Assembly: GCA_016206815.1 (NCBI GenBank)
Contig: JACQQT010000091.1
Location: 1-29,769, forward strand
Direction: 5' to 3'
Origin: Candidatus Omnitrophota bacterium
Lineage (GTDB): Bacteria > Omnitrophota > Omnitrophia > Omnitrophales > Danuiimicrobiaceae
Length of the DNA stretch: 29,769 nt
In this document: positions 7,437 to 15,174 of the stretch, piece after piece
How the letters are laid out: every line of letters starts with the position of its first letter
Position numbering within the stretch: the first letter of the stretch is position 1
The notes under the pieces: model-generated
The model's input: only the letters and a program-made list of their open reading frames with translations
Database searches by the model: none
What the model was told of the DNA's origin: nothing
Made by a program: the position numbers and the translations under genes

Positions 7437-9019
7437 TCACTCATTCGATTGTTCCCTGGTTTGTTTTCATTCCGCTGCTGACGGCCGGTCTCATTCTCCT
7501 GATTCCCAACAACCGGAGCCGCCTCATCTATCGGGTTTCGGTCGCCGCAAATGCCCTGACACTGTTTCTGGCCGTCGTTGTCTTTCTTAACTTCGATTCT
7601 CATCAAAGCGGCTGGCAATTTGTGGTTCATCGCCCGTGGGTGAGCGCCCTTGGGATTTCTTACCACGTCGGTTTAGACGGGATCGGCGTCGTCATGGTGC
7701 TTCTCCACGGCCTTCTTTCCTTTTGCGGGGCGTGCGTGTCGCGCTCGATTGACCGGAACATAAAATTATATTTCACTCTTTATTCCATTCTGGTCGCAAG
7801 CATTTTCGGGGTATTTACTTCACTCGACATTTTCTTCCTCTACCTTTTTTACGAAATGGCGGTGATCCCCCTCTATCCCCTGATCGGAATATGGGGAAGC
7901 CAAAACCGGGAATACGCCGCGATGAAGTTAACGCTTTACATTTCACTCGGAGCCGTGCTTGCGCTCGTCGGATTGCTTTCCATTTATCTGGCTTCCGGAC
8001 TCCAAACCTTTGATCTGGTCGTGCTCAGCGAACAAGCGAAAACGGGACTTTTCTCCCGCCAGTTTCAGCTCTGGTGCGCCCCGCTCCTGATTTTCGGTTT
8101 TGGCGTGATTGCCTCGCTCTGGCCTTTTCACAGTTGGTCACCGATTGGTTATGCGGCAGCGCCTACCGCCGTCAGCATGCTGCATGCGGGCGTGCTTAAA
8201 AAACTCGGGATTTTCCTGATCATCCGGCTGGTCCTCACCCTTCTGCCGGAAGGCGCGCGGTTTTGGATGCCGCTGGTCGCCGTCCTTTGCATTGTCAATA
8301 TCCTTTACGGCGCCTGGGCGGCGATGGCGCAGAACGACATGAAATTCGTCATCGGATTTGCCAGCGTGAGCCACATGGGCTATGCCTTTCTCGGCATTGC
8401 GGCGCTCAACCAGATTGCGTTGACCGGAACGGTGTTTTTCATGTTCGCGCACGGCATCATGGCAGCGCTTTGTTTCGCTTTGATCGGATACATTTATGAT
8501 CAGACCCACACCCGAATCATTCCGGAACTGGGCGGACTGGCCAAACAAATTCCGTTTATTGCCGTGTGTTTCGTGATGGCGGCGTTTGCGTCCAGCGGCC
8601 TGCCGGGATTCGCCAATTTTGTCTCGGAAATTTTAATTTTCTTCGGCGCTTGGGAAACCTACCCGCTTCTCACGGTGCTGGCGATTTTCGGAATTGTGGT
8701 CACCGCCACTTATATGCTTCGAATGGTGCGGCATGTCTTTTACGGAGCGCCAAACCCCCATTGGGAGAAATTAAAGGACGCAAAGGCGCTGATGATCAAA
8801 CTGCCTTACGGTCTGCTGGTAGCGGTGCTTCTTGTGTTTGGCTTCTGGCCTTCTTTTCTCTTGAATGCGATCCGTCCGACGACCGAAGCCCTGCTCGAAA
8901 CACATCATTCTATATTCCTCACTCAAGCCAAACATGATTCCGCACTGTCGGTGGGAACAAGACAACTCTCTCACTTGGCACATTACCTTTACCACGGCTC
9001 AAGAAAAGAAAACGCATGA
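7433..9019 (+). CDS. nuoM: NADH-quinone oxidoreductase subunit M
   Basis: This is the second antiporter-like proton-pumping subunit of complex I. From the ATG at 7433, which overlaps the nuoL stop, it has 528 residues. The glutamate helix reads FFLYLFYEMAVIPLYPLIG. The next conserved blocks are SLWPFHSWSPIGYAAAPTAV and FVIGFASVSHMGYAFLGI. An upstream in-frame start at 7328 would lie inside nuoL and is not needed. There is no obvious ribosome site, so the start is probably coupled to nuoL translation. The stop overlaps nuoN as ATGA. Confidence 0.96.
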   Translation: MITHSIVPWFVFIPLLTAGLILLIPNNRSRLIYRVSVAANALTLFLAVVVFLNFDSHQSGWQFVVHRPWVSALGISYHVGLDGIGVVMVLLHGLLSFCGACVSRSIDRNIKLYFTLYSILVASIFGVFTSLDIFFLYLFYEMAVIPLYPLIGIWGSQNREYAAMKLTLYISLGAVLALVGLLSIYLASGLQTFDLVVLSEQAKTGLFSRQFQLWCAPLLIFGFGVIASLWPFHSWSPIGYAAAPTAVSMLHAGVLKKLGIFLIIRLVLTLLPEGARFWMPLVAVLCIVNILYGAWAAMAQNDMKFVIGFASVSHMGYAFLGIAALNQIALTGTVFFMFAHGIMAALCFALIGYIYDQTHTRIIPELGGLAKQIPFIAVCFVMAAFASSGLPGFANFVSEILIFFGAWETYPLLTVLAIFGIVVTATYMLRMVRHVFYGAPNPHWEKLKDAKALMIKLPYGLLVAVLLVFGFWPSFLLNAIRPTTEALLETHHSIFLTQAKHDSALSVGTRQLSHLAHYLYHGSRKENA

Positions 9020-10461
9020 GCGCGGCAACCATGACCTCCTCCTTCTGGATTCTGTTAGCTCCTGAAACAGGTCTGATCGCGCTGATTTTGCTGGTGCTTG
9101 GTTTGGATCTCTTCACAAAATTAGATCAGGCCAAACTCATTCTCTTTTCGATCCTTGGGCTTTTCCTGCTCTTCGGAACGCTCGTCTTCGTTTGGCCCCT
9201 CCGGGGAAATGCCCTGAACGGCTTATTCCAAGTCCACGCTCTGGCAACCTTCTTAAAATTTATTTTCCTGGGAGCCGGCTTGCTGACGCTTGTGATCACA
9301 AAGGAATTTACGAAAAATCTCGGGAACCGTGCCAGTAATTTTATTCTGTTGATTCTGCTTTCCGTTTTAGGCGCTTTTTTCCTTGCCTCAACCAATGATT
9401 TAATCTCTTTATTTATCACCATCGAATGGATGACGCTCTCCCTCTACATTTTGACGGCTTTTCTCAGAACCGATGCCTATTCGCTTGAAGCGGGAACCAA
9501 ATACCTCGTGATGGGAGCCTTTTCCTCGGCTGTTTTTCTGTATGGGATCAGCTTTATTTACGGAACGGCCGGAAGCATCCGGTTTGAGGCGATTCGAGAA
9601 GTGGCATCAAGCGCTCATCAAAGTCCACTTTTTCTGTTCGGTTTCCTTCTGATTTTGTCGGGAATCGGCTTCAAAATCGCTGCGTTTCCCTTCCAACTAT
9701 GGGCGCCGGATGTATACCAGGGAGCGCCGACTCCCGTGACCGCTTTCCTCTCCGTTGCTTCCAAGACTGCCGGTTTTACAGCGCTCGTAAAAGTTCTTTT
9801 CGCCGTCATCGGCCCGGACGCATTGAATTGGTCGGCGGTCATTGCCGTCATTTCGGGAGCGACGCTTCTCTACGGAAATTTGGGAGCTTTAGCTCAGACC
9901 AATATGAAGCGGTTGTTTGCTTATTCCAGCATCGGGCACGCCGGATATCTATTGATGGGAATTGCCGCCGGTACGTCATTCGGCTTGCAAGGGACTCTAT
10001 TTTATTTGGCGGCTTACGCGATCTCAAACCTGACGGCTTTTCTCGTGATCGTCATCGCCAACGAACACCTCGGAAGCGGTGAAATTATTGCTTACCGCGG
10101 CTTAGCGAAAAAGTCCCCGTTTCTTGCCGGCAGTTTCTTTATTGCGTTGCTCTCACTCGGAGGAATTCCCCCATTGGTGGGGTTCTTTGGGAAATTTCTG
10201 GTGCTTCAAGCGGCTGTGTGGAAAGGTTACCTTTGGCTGGCCCTGCTGGGTGCGGCGAACGTCATTGTCTCACTTTACTACTATCTTTCGGTCATTAAAG
10301 AAATGTACTTCAAACCGCCTGTTCAAAATGCCGAGCAAATTCAACTAGGCATTCTTCCTCAATTTTCACTCGGGTTTCTCGTTGCCAGTATGGTCGGACT
10401 TGGAATCTTCCAAGCACCTTTATTTTACTTTGCCCATGCTGCTGCCCAAACGCTTTTCTAA
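9016..10461 (+). CDS. nuoN: NADH-quinone oxidoreductase subunit N
   Basis: This is the third antiporter-like subunit of complex I, nearest to NuoK and NuoM in the membrane arm. The 481 residues are the normal length. Marks include LFITIEWMTLSLYILTAFLR with the pump glutamate, GFKIAAFPFQLWAPDVYQGA, and RLFAYSSIGHAGYLLMGIAAG. It is the last gene of the operon and a strong terminator starts within ten bases of its stop. The NADH- and quinone-module genes nuoA-I are not in this window, so they must be upstream of atpH or elsewhere in the genome if the enzyme is complete. Confidence 0.97.
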   Translation: MSAATMTSSFWILLAPETGLIALILLVLGLDLFTKLDQAKLILFSILGLFLLFGTLVFVWPLRGNALNGLFQVHALATFLKFIFLGAGLLTLVITKEFTKNLGNRASNFILLILLSVLGAFFLASTNDLISLFITIEWMTLSLYILTAFLRTDAYSLEAGTKYLVMGAFSSAVFLYGISFIYGTAGSIRFEAIREVASSAHQSPLFLFGFLLILSGIGFKIAAFPFQLWAPDVYQGAPTPVTAFLSVASKTAGFTALVKVLFAVIGPDALNWSAVIAVISGATLLYGNLGALAQTNMKRLFAYSSIGHAGYLLMGIAAGTSFGLQGTLFYLAAYAISNLTAFLVIVIANEHLGSGEIIAYRGLAKKSPFLAGSFFIALLSLGGIPPLVGFFGKFLVLQAAVWKGYLWLALLGAANVIVSLYYYLSVIKEMYFKPPVQNAEQIQLGILPQFSLGFLVASMVGLGIFQAPLFYFAHAAAQTLF

Positions 10462-10465
10462 AAGC

Positions 10466-10515
10466 AAAACCGGCGCTGAGGGGTGGGAGGCTGAACCTCA
10501 ACGCCGGTTTTTTTG
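10466..10515 (+). terminator. Rho-independent terminator of the atp-nuo operon
   Basis: CCGGCG then TGAGG pairs with CCTCA then CGCCGG, with a single C/A mismatch, around a loop of about fourteen bases. A run of seven T follows. It begins five bases after the nuoN stop and should end plus-strand transcription before the convergent porin gene. Confidence 0.85.
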
Positions 10516-10540
10516 CTCTTCCGCGGACTACTCACTTTCA

Positions 10541-10578
10541 GAAAAGGGGCGGACAGGAAATATTGCCTGTCCCTTTTC
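10541..10578 (-). terminator. REP-like hairpin, probable terminator of the minus-strand porin gene
   Basis: GGACAGG (10551-10557) pairs with CCTGTCC (10566-10572), flanked by GAAAAGGGG and CCTTTTC, which continue the stem past a bulge. It begins eight bases after the end of the porin gene when read on the minus strand, with a TTTT run after the distal arm. The AAAAGGGG...ACAGG...CCTGTCC...CTTTT pattern also looks like the REP sequences that travel with Y1/RAYT transposases. It may be such a repeat reused as a terminator. Confidence 0.6.
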
Positions 10579-10585
10579 TTTAAAC

Positions 10586-11929
10586 TTAACCAAACAGGTA
10601 GATGAAAGAGGCGCCGACCGTATCCTGATTTTGAGCGGTCCCCCCGTCAAAAGCCGTTTTTGAATCCGCGTTGTCATGACGGTACTCTAAGCGGGTCAGA
10701 AGATTCTTGTACACCTTGATGTCAGCCGTATAAGTCATCTCCCACAATTGATTGAGAGCTGCGGTTCCGGTCCTCGCACCTTGGTCATCCCAAAACTGTT
10801 CCCAGCGAGCTGCCAACGTGAGCCAATCGTAAAGATCGTACTTGGCATAAAGCGCGTAGCCTTGCCAATCCGCCGGCCCGCCTTCAAGAGCAGGGCTTGT
10901 CTTCCCAAGCCGCTCTTCAGTGCCGAAATCAAAATTAGCCATTAAGGTGAGTTTGGGGAGATCGTTGGGAAGCGGTACCCAAGTCGCAACGGTATCAAAA
11001 AGATACCTCTGATCTCCCTGGTCTTCAACGATCTGCGAGCCCACCATGAAGTTTTGCGCAATCGAAAAATTCTCAGACGGCGTCCACTTCACCATGGCTT
11101 CAATATCTTTAAAGTTGTTATTGTCAATCACATTATCCCAACCGTTCACAAGACCAAGACCGGTAGTGATCTTGCCGTCAAGCCAATTATAAAATGCCCG
11201 TATGCCCGTATGGGTAAACGGAATGGCGTTATTGAACAATAAGCTGCGCGAAGCATTCCAGTTCATATAGTTTTCAATGACTTCCGCTCCGTGCAAAGTC
11301 GCAAACTTACCGACCCACACGGTCAAACCAGAGCCGATCGGGGCTTTTAACTCCACAAATGCTTCCTGAATGGAGAACTCATCCGTGCCGCCCAGAAAGC
11401 CGGCCGATTCAATCACCTGCGCATCGGTGCCGTACGTAAATTCCGTCGTGAAACCCACACCGCCGGCTTCCGGAGCCGGCCGCTTGATGTTCAGTTGGAT
11501 ATTGTTTACATCAAACGTGTTCGATTCGCGGTCGAAAGAACGGAGCGTGCTGTTCCCTGTCGCATTGGTACCACCCGCCGGAGTAGGCGGCGTTCTGAGA
11601 TTCCAATTAAACGAAGTGTCCACAAAACCGCTCAACTGAATATCCCCGCCGTCTGTTCGAAGCACGCCGTCCCCGGGCTCACCGCCCGTCGGCGCCGCAA
11701 CGGAAGCCGGCTGCTGGGTACGTTCCGCTTGATCCACGCGGCCTTCCAGAACATCTACCTTCTTGCTCAGTTTGGTCACGGTCTCAAGCAGCTCTTTATT
11801 TGTTTTTAAAAGCTGATCAAAAGCAGCTTGCGAAACATCGGCCGATCCGGCCGTTGCCCCACAAAAAAGAAATGCCGTGAAAATCGAAAGGATTTTCACG
11901 GCCAAATTTTTACGGCTCGCGAGATTCAT
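10586..11929 (-). CDS. Outer-membrane porin, OmpL-like beta-barrel (BBP2-like), with N-terminal coiled coil
   Basis: This is predicted to be an outer-membrane channel. From the ATG at 11929 it has 447 residues. A strong GGGAGGG ribosome site (11934-11940) and a standard signal peptide (KILSIFTAFLFCGATAGSA) both support this start; an upstream in-frame start at 12052 has neither. The mature protein opens with a heptad stretch (LLETVTKLSKKVDVLEGRVD) typical of OM anchors that touch peptidoglycan or form trimers. Alternating strand patterns follow (GDIQLSGFVDTSFNWN, FDVNNIQLNIKRP, LTVWVGKFATLHGAEVIENY). This resembles the putative beta-barrel porin-2/OmpL-like family. It ends in YLFG and not a terminal Phe. 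The substrate cannot be told from sequence. Confidence 0.8.
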   Translation of the reverse strand: MNLASRKNLAVKILSIFTAFLFCGATAGSADVSQAAFDQLLKTNKELLETVTKLSKKVDVLEGRVDQAERTQQPASVAAPTGGEPGDGVLRTDGGDIQLSGFVDTSFNWNLRTPPTPAGGTNATGNSTLRSFDRESNTFDVNNIQLNIKRPAPEAGGVGFTTEFTYGTDAQVIESAGFLGGTDEFSIQEAFVELKAPIGSGLTVWVGKFATLHGAEVIENYMNWNASRSLLFNNAIPFTHTGIRAFYNWLDGKITTGLGLVNGWDNVIDNNNFKDIEAMVKWTPSENFSIAQNFMVGSQIVEDQGDQRYLFDTVATWVPLPNDLPKLTLMANFDFGTEERLGKTSPALEGGPADWQGYALYAKYDLYDWLTLAARWEQFWDDQGARTGTAALNQLWEMTYTADIKVYKNLLTRLEYRHDNADSKTAFDGGTAQNQDTVGASFIYLFG

Positions 11930-12013
11930 AACACCCTCCCTTGTAATTGTTTTGCGTTGTTCATAAAACATCTGACTTGTTTGAAAATACAATAAACAAT
12001 ACGTTAAGTTACT

Positions 12014-12029
12014 TACAAGCGCCATGCCA
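12014..12029 (-). promoter_or_regulatory. Possible sigma-54-type promoter upstream of the porin gene
   Basis: On the minus strand the site reads TGGCATGGCGCTTGTA, which fits the sigma-54 pattern TGGCACG-N4-TTGCW except at two positions, one of them the C of the -12 GC. It lies about 85 bases before the porin start, inside the 233-base gap 11930-12162. That gap otherwise holds only AT-rich sequence and the ribosome site. No activator site was recognised, so this is a weak call. Confidence 0.3.
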
Positions 12030-12162
12030 ACTTTTTGATTCATTGCACACAATCGGCAGATAGGGAATAAAAAAGATTAAAAAAGAGTGTCCGGTGAATG
12101 AAAAAATGGCGACGGAACTAGAATGACTACATTTTTGTAAAAAATACTTCGGAATTGTATGA

Positions 12163-12702
12163 CTATTCAGCTGTTTTTTGTTCAGTGGAAGCCGGGACGG
12201 AACCCTCTTCCTCAGGCAGCGCCGTGCCTTGCTGGAGACATGCTTCCAGTGCGTTCAGCTCGTTTTGGAGCACATCTTGGAGGTCGTGCCGGCTCCCATC
12301 GCCTAAAACAACCGCGTACGGATCCCCGCTCATGCGGGAACCGCTCGCAACTTGAGAGACAAAATCCTGGGCCGTTTCGACCTTGACATGCCAGCGTTTT
12401 TCAAGACGCCTGAGTTTCCACCTTAAAAACTCGGCCGACCCAGGACCCGAATAATGAACCTGATTCCGAATGAACACGAGGTTGGAGGTTCGAACCCGTT
12501 CAATGAGATAATCGATTTTCCCTTCTTCCGTCGTCAGATCTCTGGTGGCATAAAATTTCCGAACCAAGGCCGGAATCTGGGAACGATTCTCGAGACAGAC
12601 GGGCGTTCCATCCAGCGCCATCCCCTCCAACAAAGCAACCTTCTCGGAAGCGCAACCTAAACACAAGAGAAACAAGATAAAAAATGCCGGTAATTTTTTC
12701 AT
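12163..12702 (-). CDS. Predicted lipoprotein, DUF5329-like
   Basis: This is a 179-residue exported protein. The N-terminus is a signal peptide ending in a lipobox-like CLGC (Cys17), so it is probably lipid-anchored; Cys at -3 in place of Leu is a little unusual. The core (EEGKIDYLIERVRTSNLVFI, then YSGPGSAEFLRWKLRRLE, then TAQDFVSQVASGSRMSGDPY) matches my recollection of the DUF5329 family: a YLI...FIRN start, a helix keeping the arm length, then an SMSGKPY-like end. DUF5329 has no known function. It sits 17 bases downstream of the transporter gene with a GGGAG site, so the two are probably co-transcribed. Confidence 0.7.
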   Translation of the reverse strand: MKKLPAFFILFLLCLGCASEKVALLEGMALDGTPVCLENRSQIPALVRKFYATRDLTTEEGKIDYLIERVRTSNLVFIRNQVHYSGPGSAEFLRWKLRRLEKRWHVKVETAQDFVSQVASGSRMSGDPYAVVLGDGSRHDLQDVLQNELNALEACLQQGTALPEEEGSVPASTEQKTAE

Positions 12703-12719
12703 TTTTCCAGACTCCCTGC

Positions 12720-15152
12720 TTACTTTCCTCGTTTTACCTTCAACAGCGCAATTCCGGCCGCTTCCTGAATGACAGGAACTTGTGAATGAGCTATGTTTTC
12801 CAACTCACCATGAAGTTCTTTTAAATCAAGTTCTACGATTAAAAAGATAGCGCAGACGATAAACCACTGATCCTGAGACTCAAAAAATTCGCGGATTACT
12901 CCTTCCAGATTTTTCTTTTCCTTATCTTCCCATTCCGTGCCGTCAAATACAACATGCAAGGCGCGTACCAGCTCCGGCTCCAGGATATTTTCCAATAACT
13001 CCAGCGCGTTGGCAAGCACGTGCTGGTCGGCCTCAATTTCAACCAGCCGGTCATAAATCAAATGGATCATGCCGGTATCGTAAATTAAACCCAAAAGCCG
13101 AAAAATGCGCTCTAAACTCTCCTGGCGCAGGGCGTGAAGGGTGGCCAGCAAATAATCTTCTTCCGGATTTGAAACGGAGGTCCGTTTTTTGTACTCCCTC
13201 AGGGCCACCAAAAGAGATTTGTAGGTTTTGGCCTCGACCATAATTTCTTTTTTAATGATCCATTTGTTGAATTCCCGTTGCTCCCCCCTGGCCTTGATGC
13301 GATTTAAGGCACGAATTAAATCAAACCGAATGGCCCGATCTTTGACGGAAGCGATGCTGTTCAGCAAAATATCCACCGCTCCTTGGGTTCCCAGGGTCGT
13401 CAAAAGCAAAATGGCTTTGCGTTTGACGGGCGCGGATTCCTCGGGATCGCTCAAGCATTCTGAAATTTTAAGCAAACTTTCCTGTTCATATTGACGAAAT
13501 AAAATTTTCAGATCCGCTTCCCCTCCGCGTTTTGCTCTGAGAATTTCAAGCAAACGTCGGTCGAAAAAGTCGTTCTTTTCGGGGGTATCTCCGTGAAATA
13601 AACGGTTTAAATTAACGCCTTTGAGCTCCAAGGCCTCATAGCGAATCATCTCCTCCACCAGTTTCCGAATGCGCTTGACATCGCGCGCGCTGGAGTGAAA
13701 CGCAAGACACGCGGCCGCAGATATTTTTCTCGTGACCGAAGACCGGTGCGTTAGAAACGCTTTTAACCGCTCGAAGGAGCGTTCGCCCTCCAAATGAACG
13801 AGGACGTCGGTCGCCTGCATAATCGGAGGATGCAAGGTCCGGTCCATGGCTTTGGGATTCGAGATGAGTTTTCGAATCGACTGCACGTATTCATCCCGCA
13901 CAAACCACACTGCCAATACCCATAGCGGGATCAACAGCAGTACGATCAGTCCTAACCTCTCATCCGATATTCCCAAAAGCGGCGTGATCAAAATAATCAT
14001 GAAACCTGCAACTGTCTTTGAAAAGCGGTACGCCAGCATATCAATCACCGGTTTGATCCGGTAGCGAATGCGGCTTGGGATGGGAAGATACAAAATTTCT
14101 TTGCCCAGCTGATTAATCGAATAGTTCATACTCCCGTCGTAAATTTTAACGACGGAGGCAAGACCTAAAATCGGAAAGAAAATGGTGGCAACGGAACCCA
14201 ACGCGAGCCCAACGGGAAGCAACAGAAGCGAAATGCCGATCCCAAGATGCCTCAGAGCATAACTGGCAACCACCAGCTGCAAAAAGAAAGCAATCCCGTT
14301 TAAAAACGCCCAAAAACTGCCGAAAAAAGCGGTGCGCGCATTTTTTTCCAGAATGGAGATTTCGACGACCGAATTAAATTGGTTGTCCACGATAGTGGAA
14401 GCGATTTTTGCGATCATCACCAAAACAGCAATCAAAAGCAGATAACGGGACCCAAAAAACAATTTCCAGGTTGACTTCTCCGGCAAAGAGGATGAAGAGA
14501 TGCTTTTCTTTTTCCTGATTTTCTCCTCTTTGCCCTGAACATGTTCGTATTTCCAAATTAAGTTGATTAAAACTACGCACAAACACAGAAACAAAGCGGC
14601 CAGGAGAAGCAGATTTTCCGTCCCCATCCGTTCGGCATAACGATTCGTGATCAACCCCCCGAAAATCCCGCCCAAGCTGCCGCCGCTCACGATAAAACCG
14701 AACAAGCGCTTGGCCTCCTGAGGGTTAAAAATGTCGTTTGCCAGCGTCCAGCATTGGGTGACGATCGTAATGGAGTAGGCCGCGACCCAAAAGTAAAAGA
14801 GGTAAGACATCCACTCAAGATAACCGGCCTTAAAGAGCGCCCAAAAAATAAGGATGTTCAAAACAAAAAATCCGACCGTGACGGAAAATAGCGTGTTCTT
14901 ACGGACAAGCCATCGGGAAAGCTGGACGTAAGCAAACGTAATTAAAATTAAAAAGATGCCTTCCCCCACATAGGCATAGCGGAGACTTTCGGCGCCGTGC
15001 ACGGTCAGGAAGAGAGAGCTTCGGACGGGTTTTAAAATGTAAAGCGTGGCGATGGTGAAGGCAAAATAAAGAAACATGAGGAGGGCTTTTCGCCATTCCT
15101 CACGCCTGATCCTGACAACCGGCTGGATGAAGCGGGTGATCAACTCAAGCAT
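12720..15152 (-). CDS. NTT-family (ATP/ADP translocase-like) membrane transporter fused to a HEAT-like helical tail
   Basis: The 810-residue protein has two parts. Residues about 20-430 hold some twelve membrane helices, beginning with FAFTIATLYILKPVRSSLFL, which resembles the first helix of NTT nucleotide transporters; a basic, Ser-rich cytoplasmic linker (KGKEEKIRKKK-like, residues about 208-222) splits them. Residues about 430-810 are soluble and fully helical, with repeated paired-helix units (SVTRKISAAACLAFHSS, RKAILLLTTLGTQGAVDIL, VIQEAAGIALLKVKRG) like HEAT repeats. NTT proteins of intracellular bacteria swap host ATP for ADP, and relatives with HEAT-like tails occur in free-living bacteria with no settled substrate. 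It follows the kinase-like gene by 22 bases with no clear ribosome site. Nucleotide transport is inferred from the family only. Confidence 0.8.
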   Translation of the reverse strand: MLELITRFIQPVVRIRREEWRKALLMFLYFAFTIATLYILKPVRSSLFLTVHGAESLRYAYVGEGIFLILITFAYVQLSRWLVRKNTLFSVTVGFFVLNILIFWALFKAGYLEWMSYLFYFWVAAYSITIVTQCWTLANDIFNPQEAKRLFGFIVSGGSLGGIFGGLITNRYAERMGTENLLLLAALFLCLCVVLINLIWKYEHVQGKEEKIRKKKSISSSSLPEKSTWKLFFGSRYLLLIAVLVMIAKIASTIVDNQFNSVVEISILEKNARTAFFGSFWAFLNGIAFFLQLVVASYALRHLGIGISLLLLPVGLALGSVATIFFPILGLASVVKIYDGSMNYSINQLGKEILYLPIPSRIRYRIKPVIDMLAYRFSKTVAGFMIILITPLLGISDERLGLIVLLLIPLWVLAVWFVRDEYVQSIRKLISNPKAMDRTLHPPIMQATDVLVHLEGERSFERLKAFLTHRSSVTRKISAAACLAFHSSARDVKRIRKLVEEMIRYEALELKGVNLNRLFHGDTPEKNDFFDRRLLEILRAKRGGEADLKILFRQYEQESLLKISECLSDPEESAPVKRKAILLLTTLGTQGAVDILLNSIASVKDRAIRFDLIRALNRIKARGEQREFNKWIIKKEIMVEAKTYKSLLVALREYKKRTSVSNPEEDYLLATLHALRQESLERIFRLLGLIYDTGMIHLIYDRLVEIEADQHVLANALELLENILEPELVRALHVVFDGTEWEDKEKKNLEGVIREFFESQDQWFIVCAIFLIVELDLKELHGELENIAHSQVPVIQEAAGIALLKVKRGK

Positions 15153-15174
15153 GTATCAAAATCAGCCAAAAAGA

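Noticed and set aside
11930..12052. N-terminal extension of the porin to an upstream in-frame start at 12052
   Set aside because: The extension would translate through the strong GGGAGGG ribosome site and put 41 unrelated residues ahead of a good signal peptide.
12126..12145. TACATTTTTGTA followed by an A-run as a possible terminator of the lipoprotein gene
   Set aside because: The stem is only three to four AT-rich pairs, and on the minus strand the T-run is on the wrong side to be convincing.
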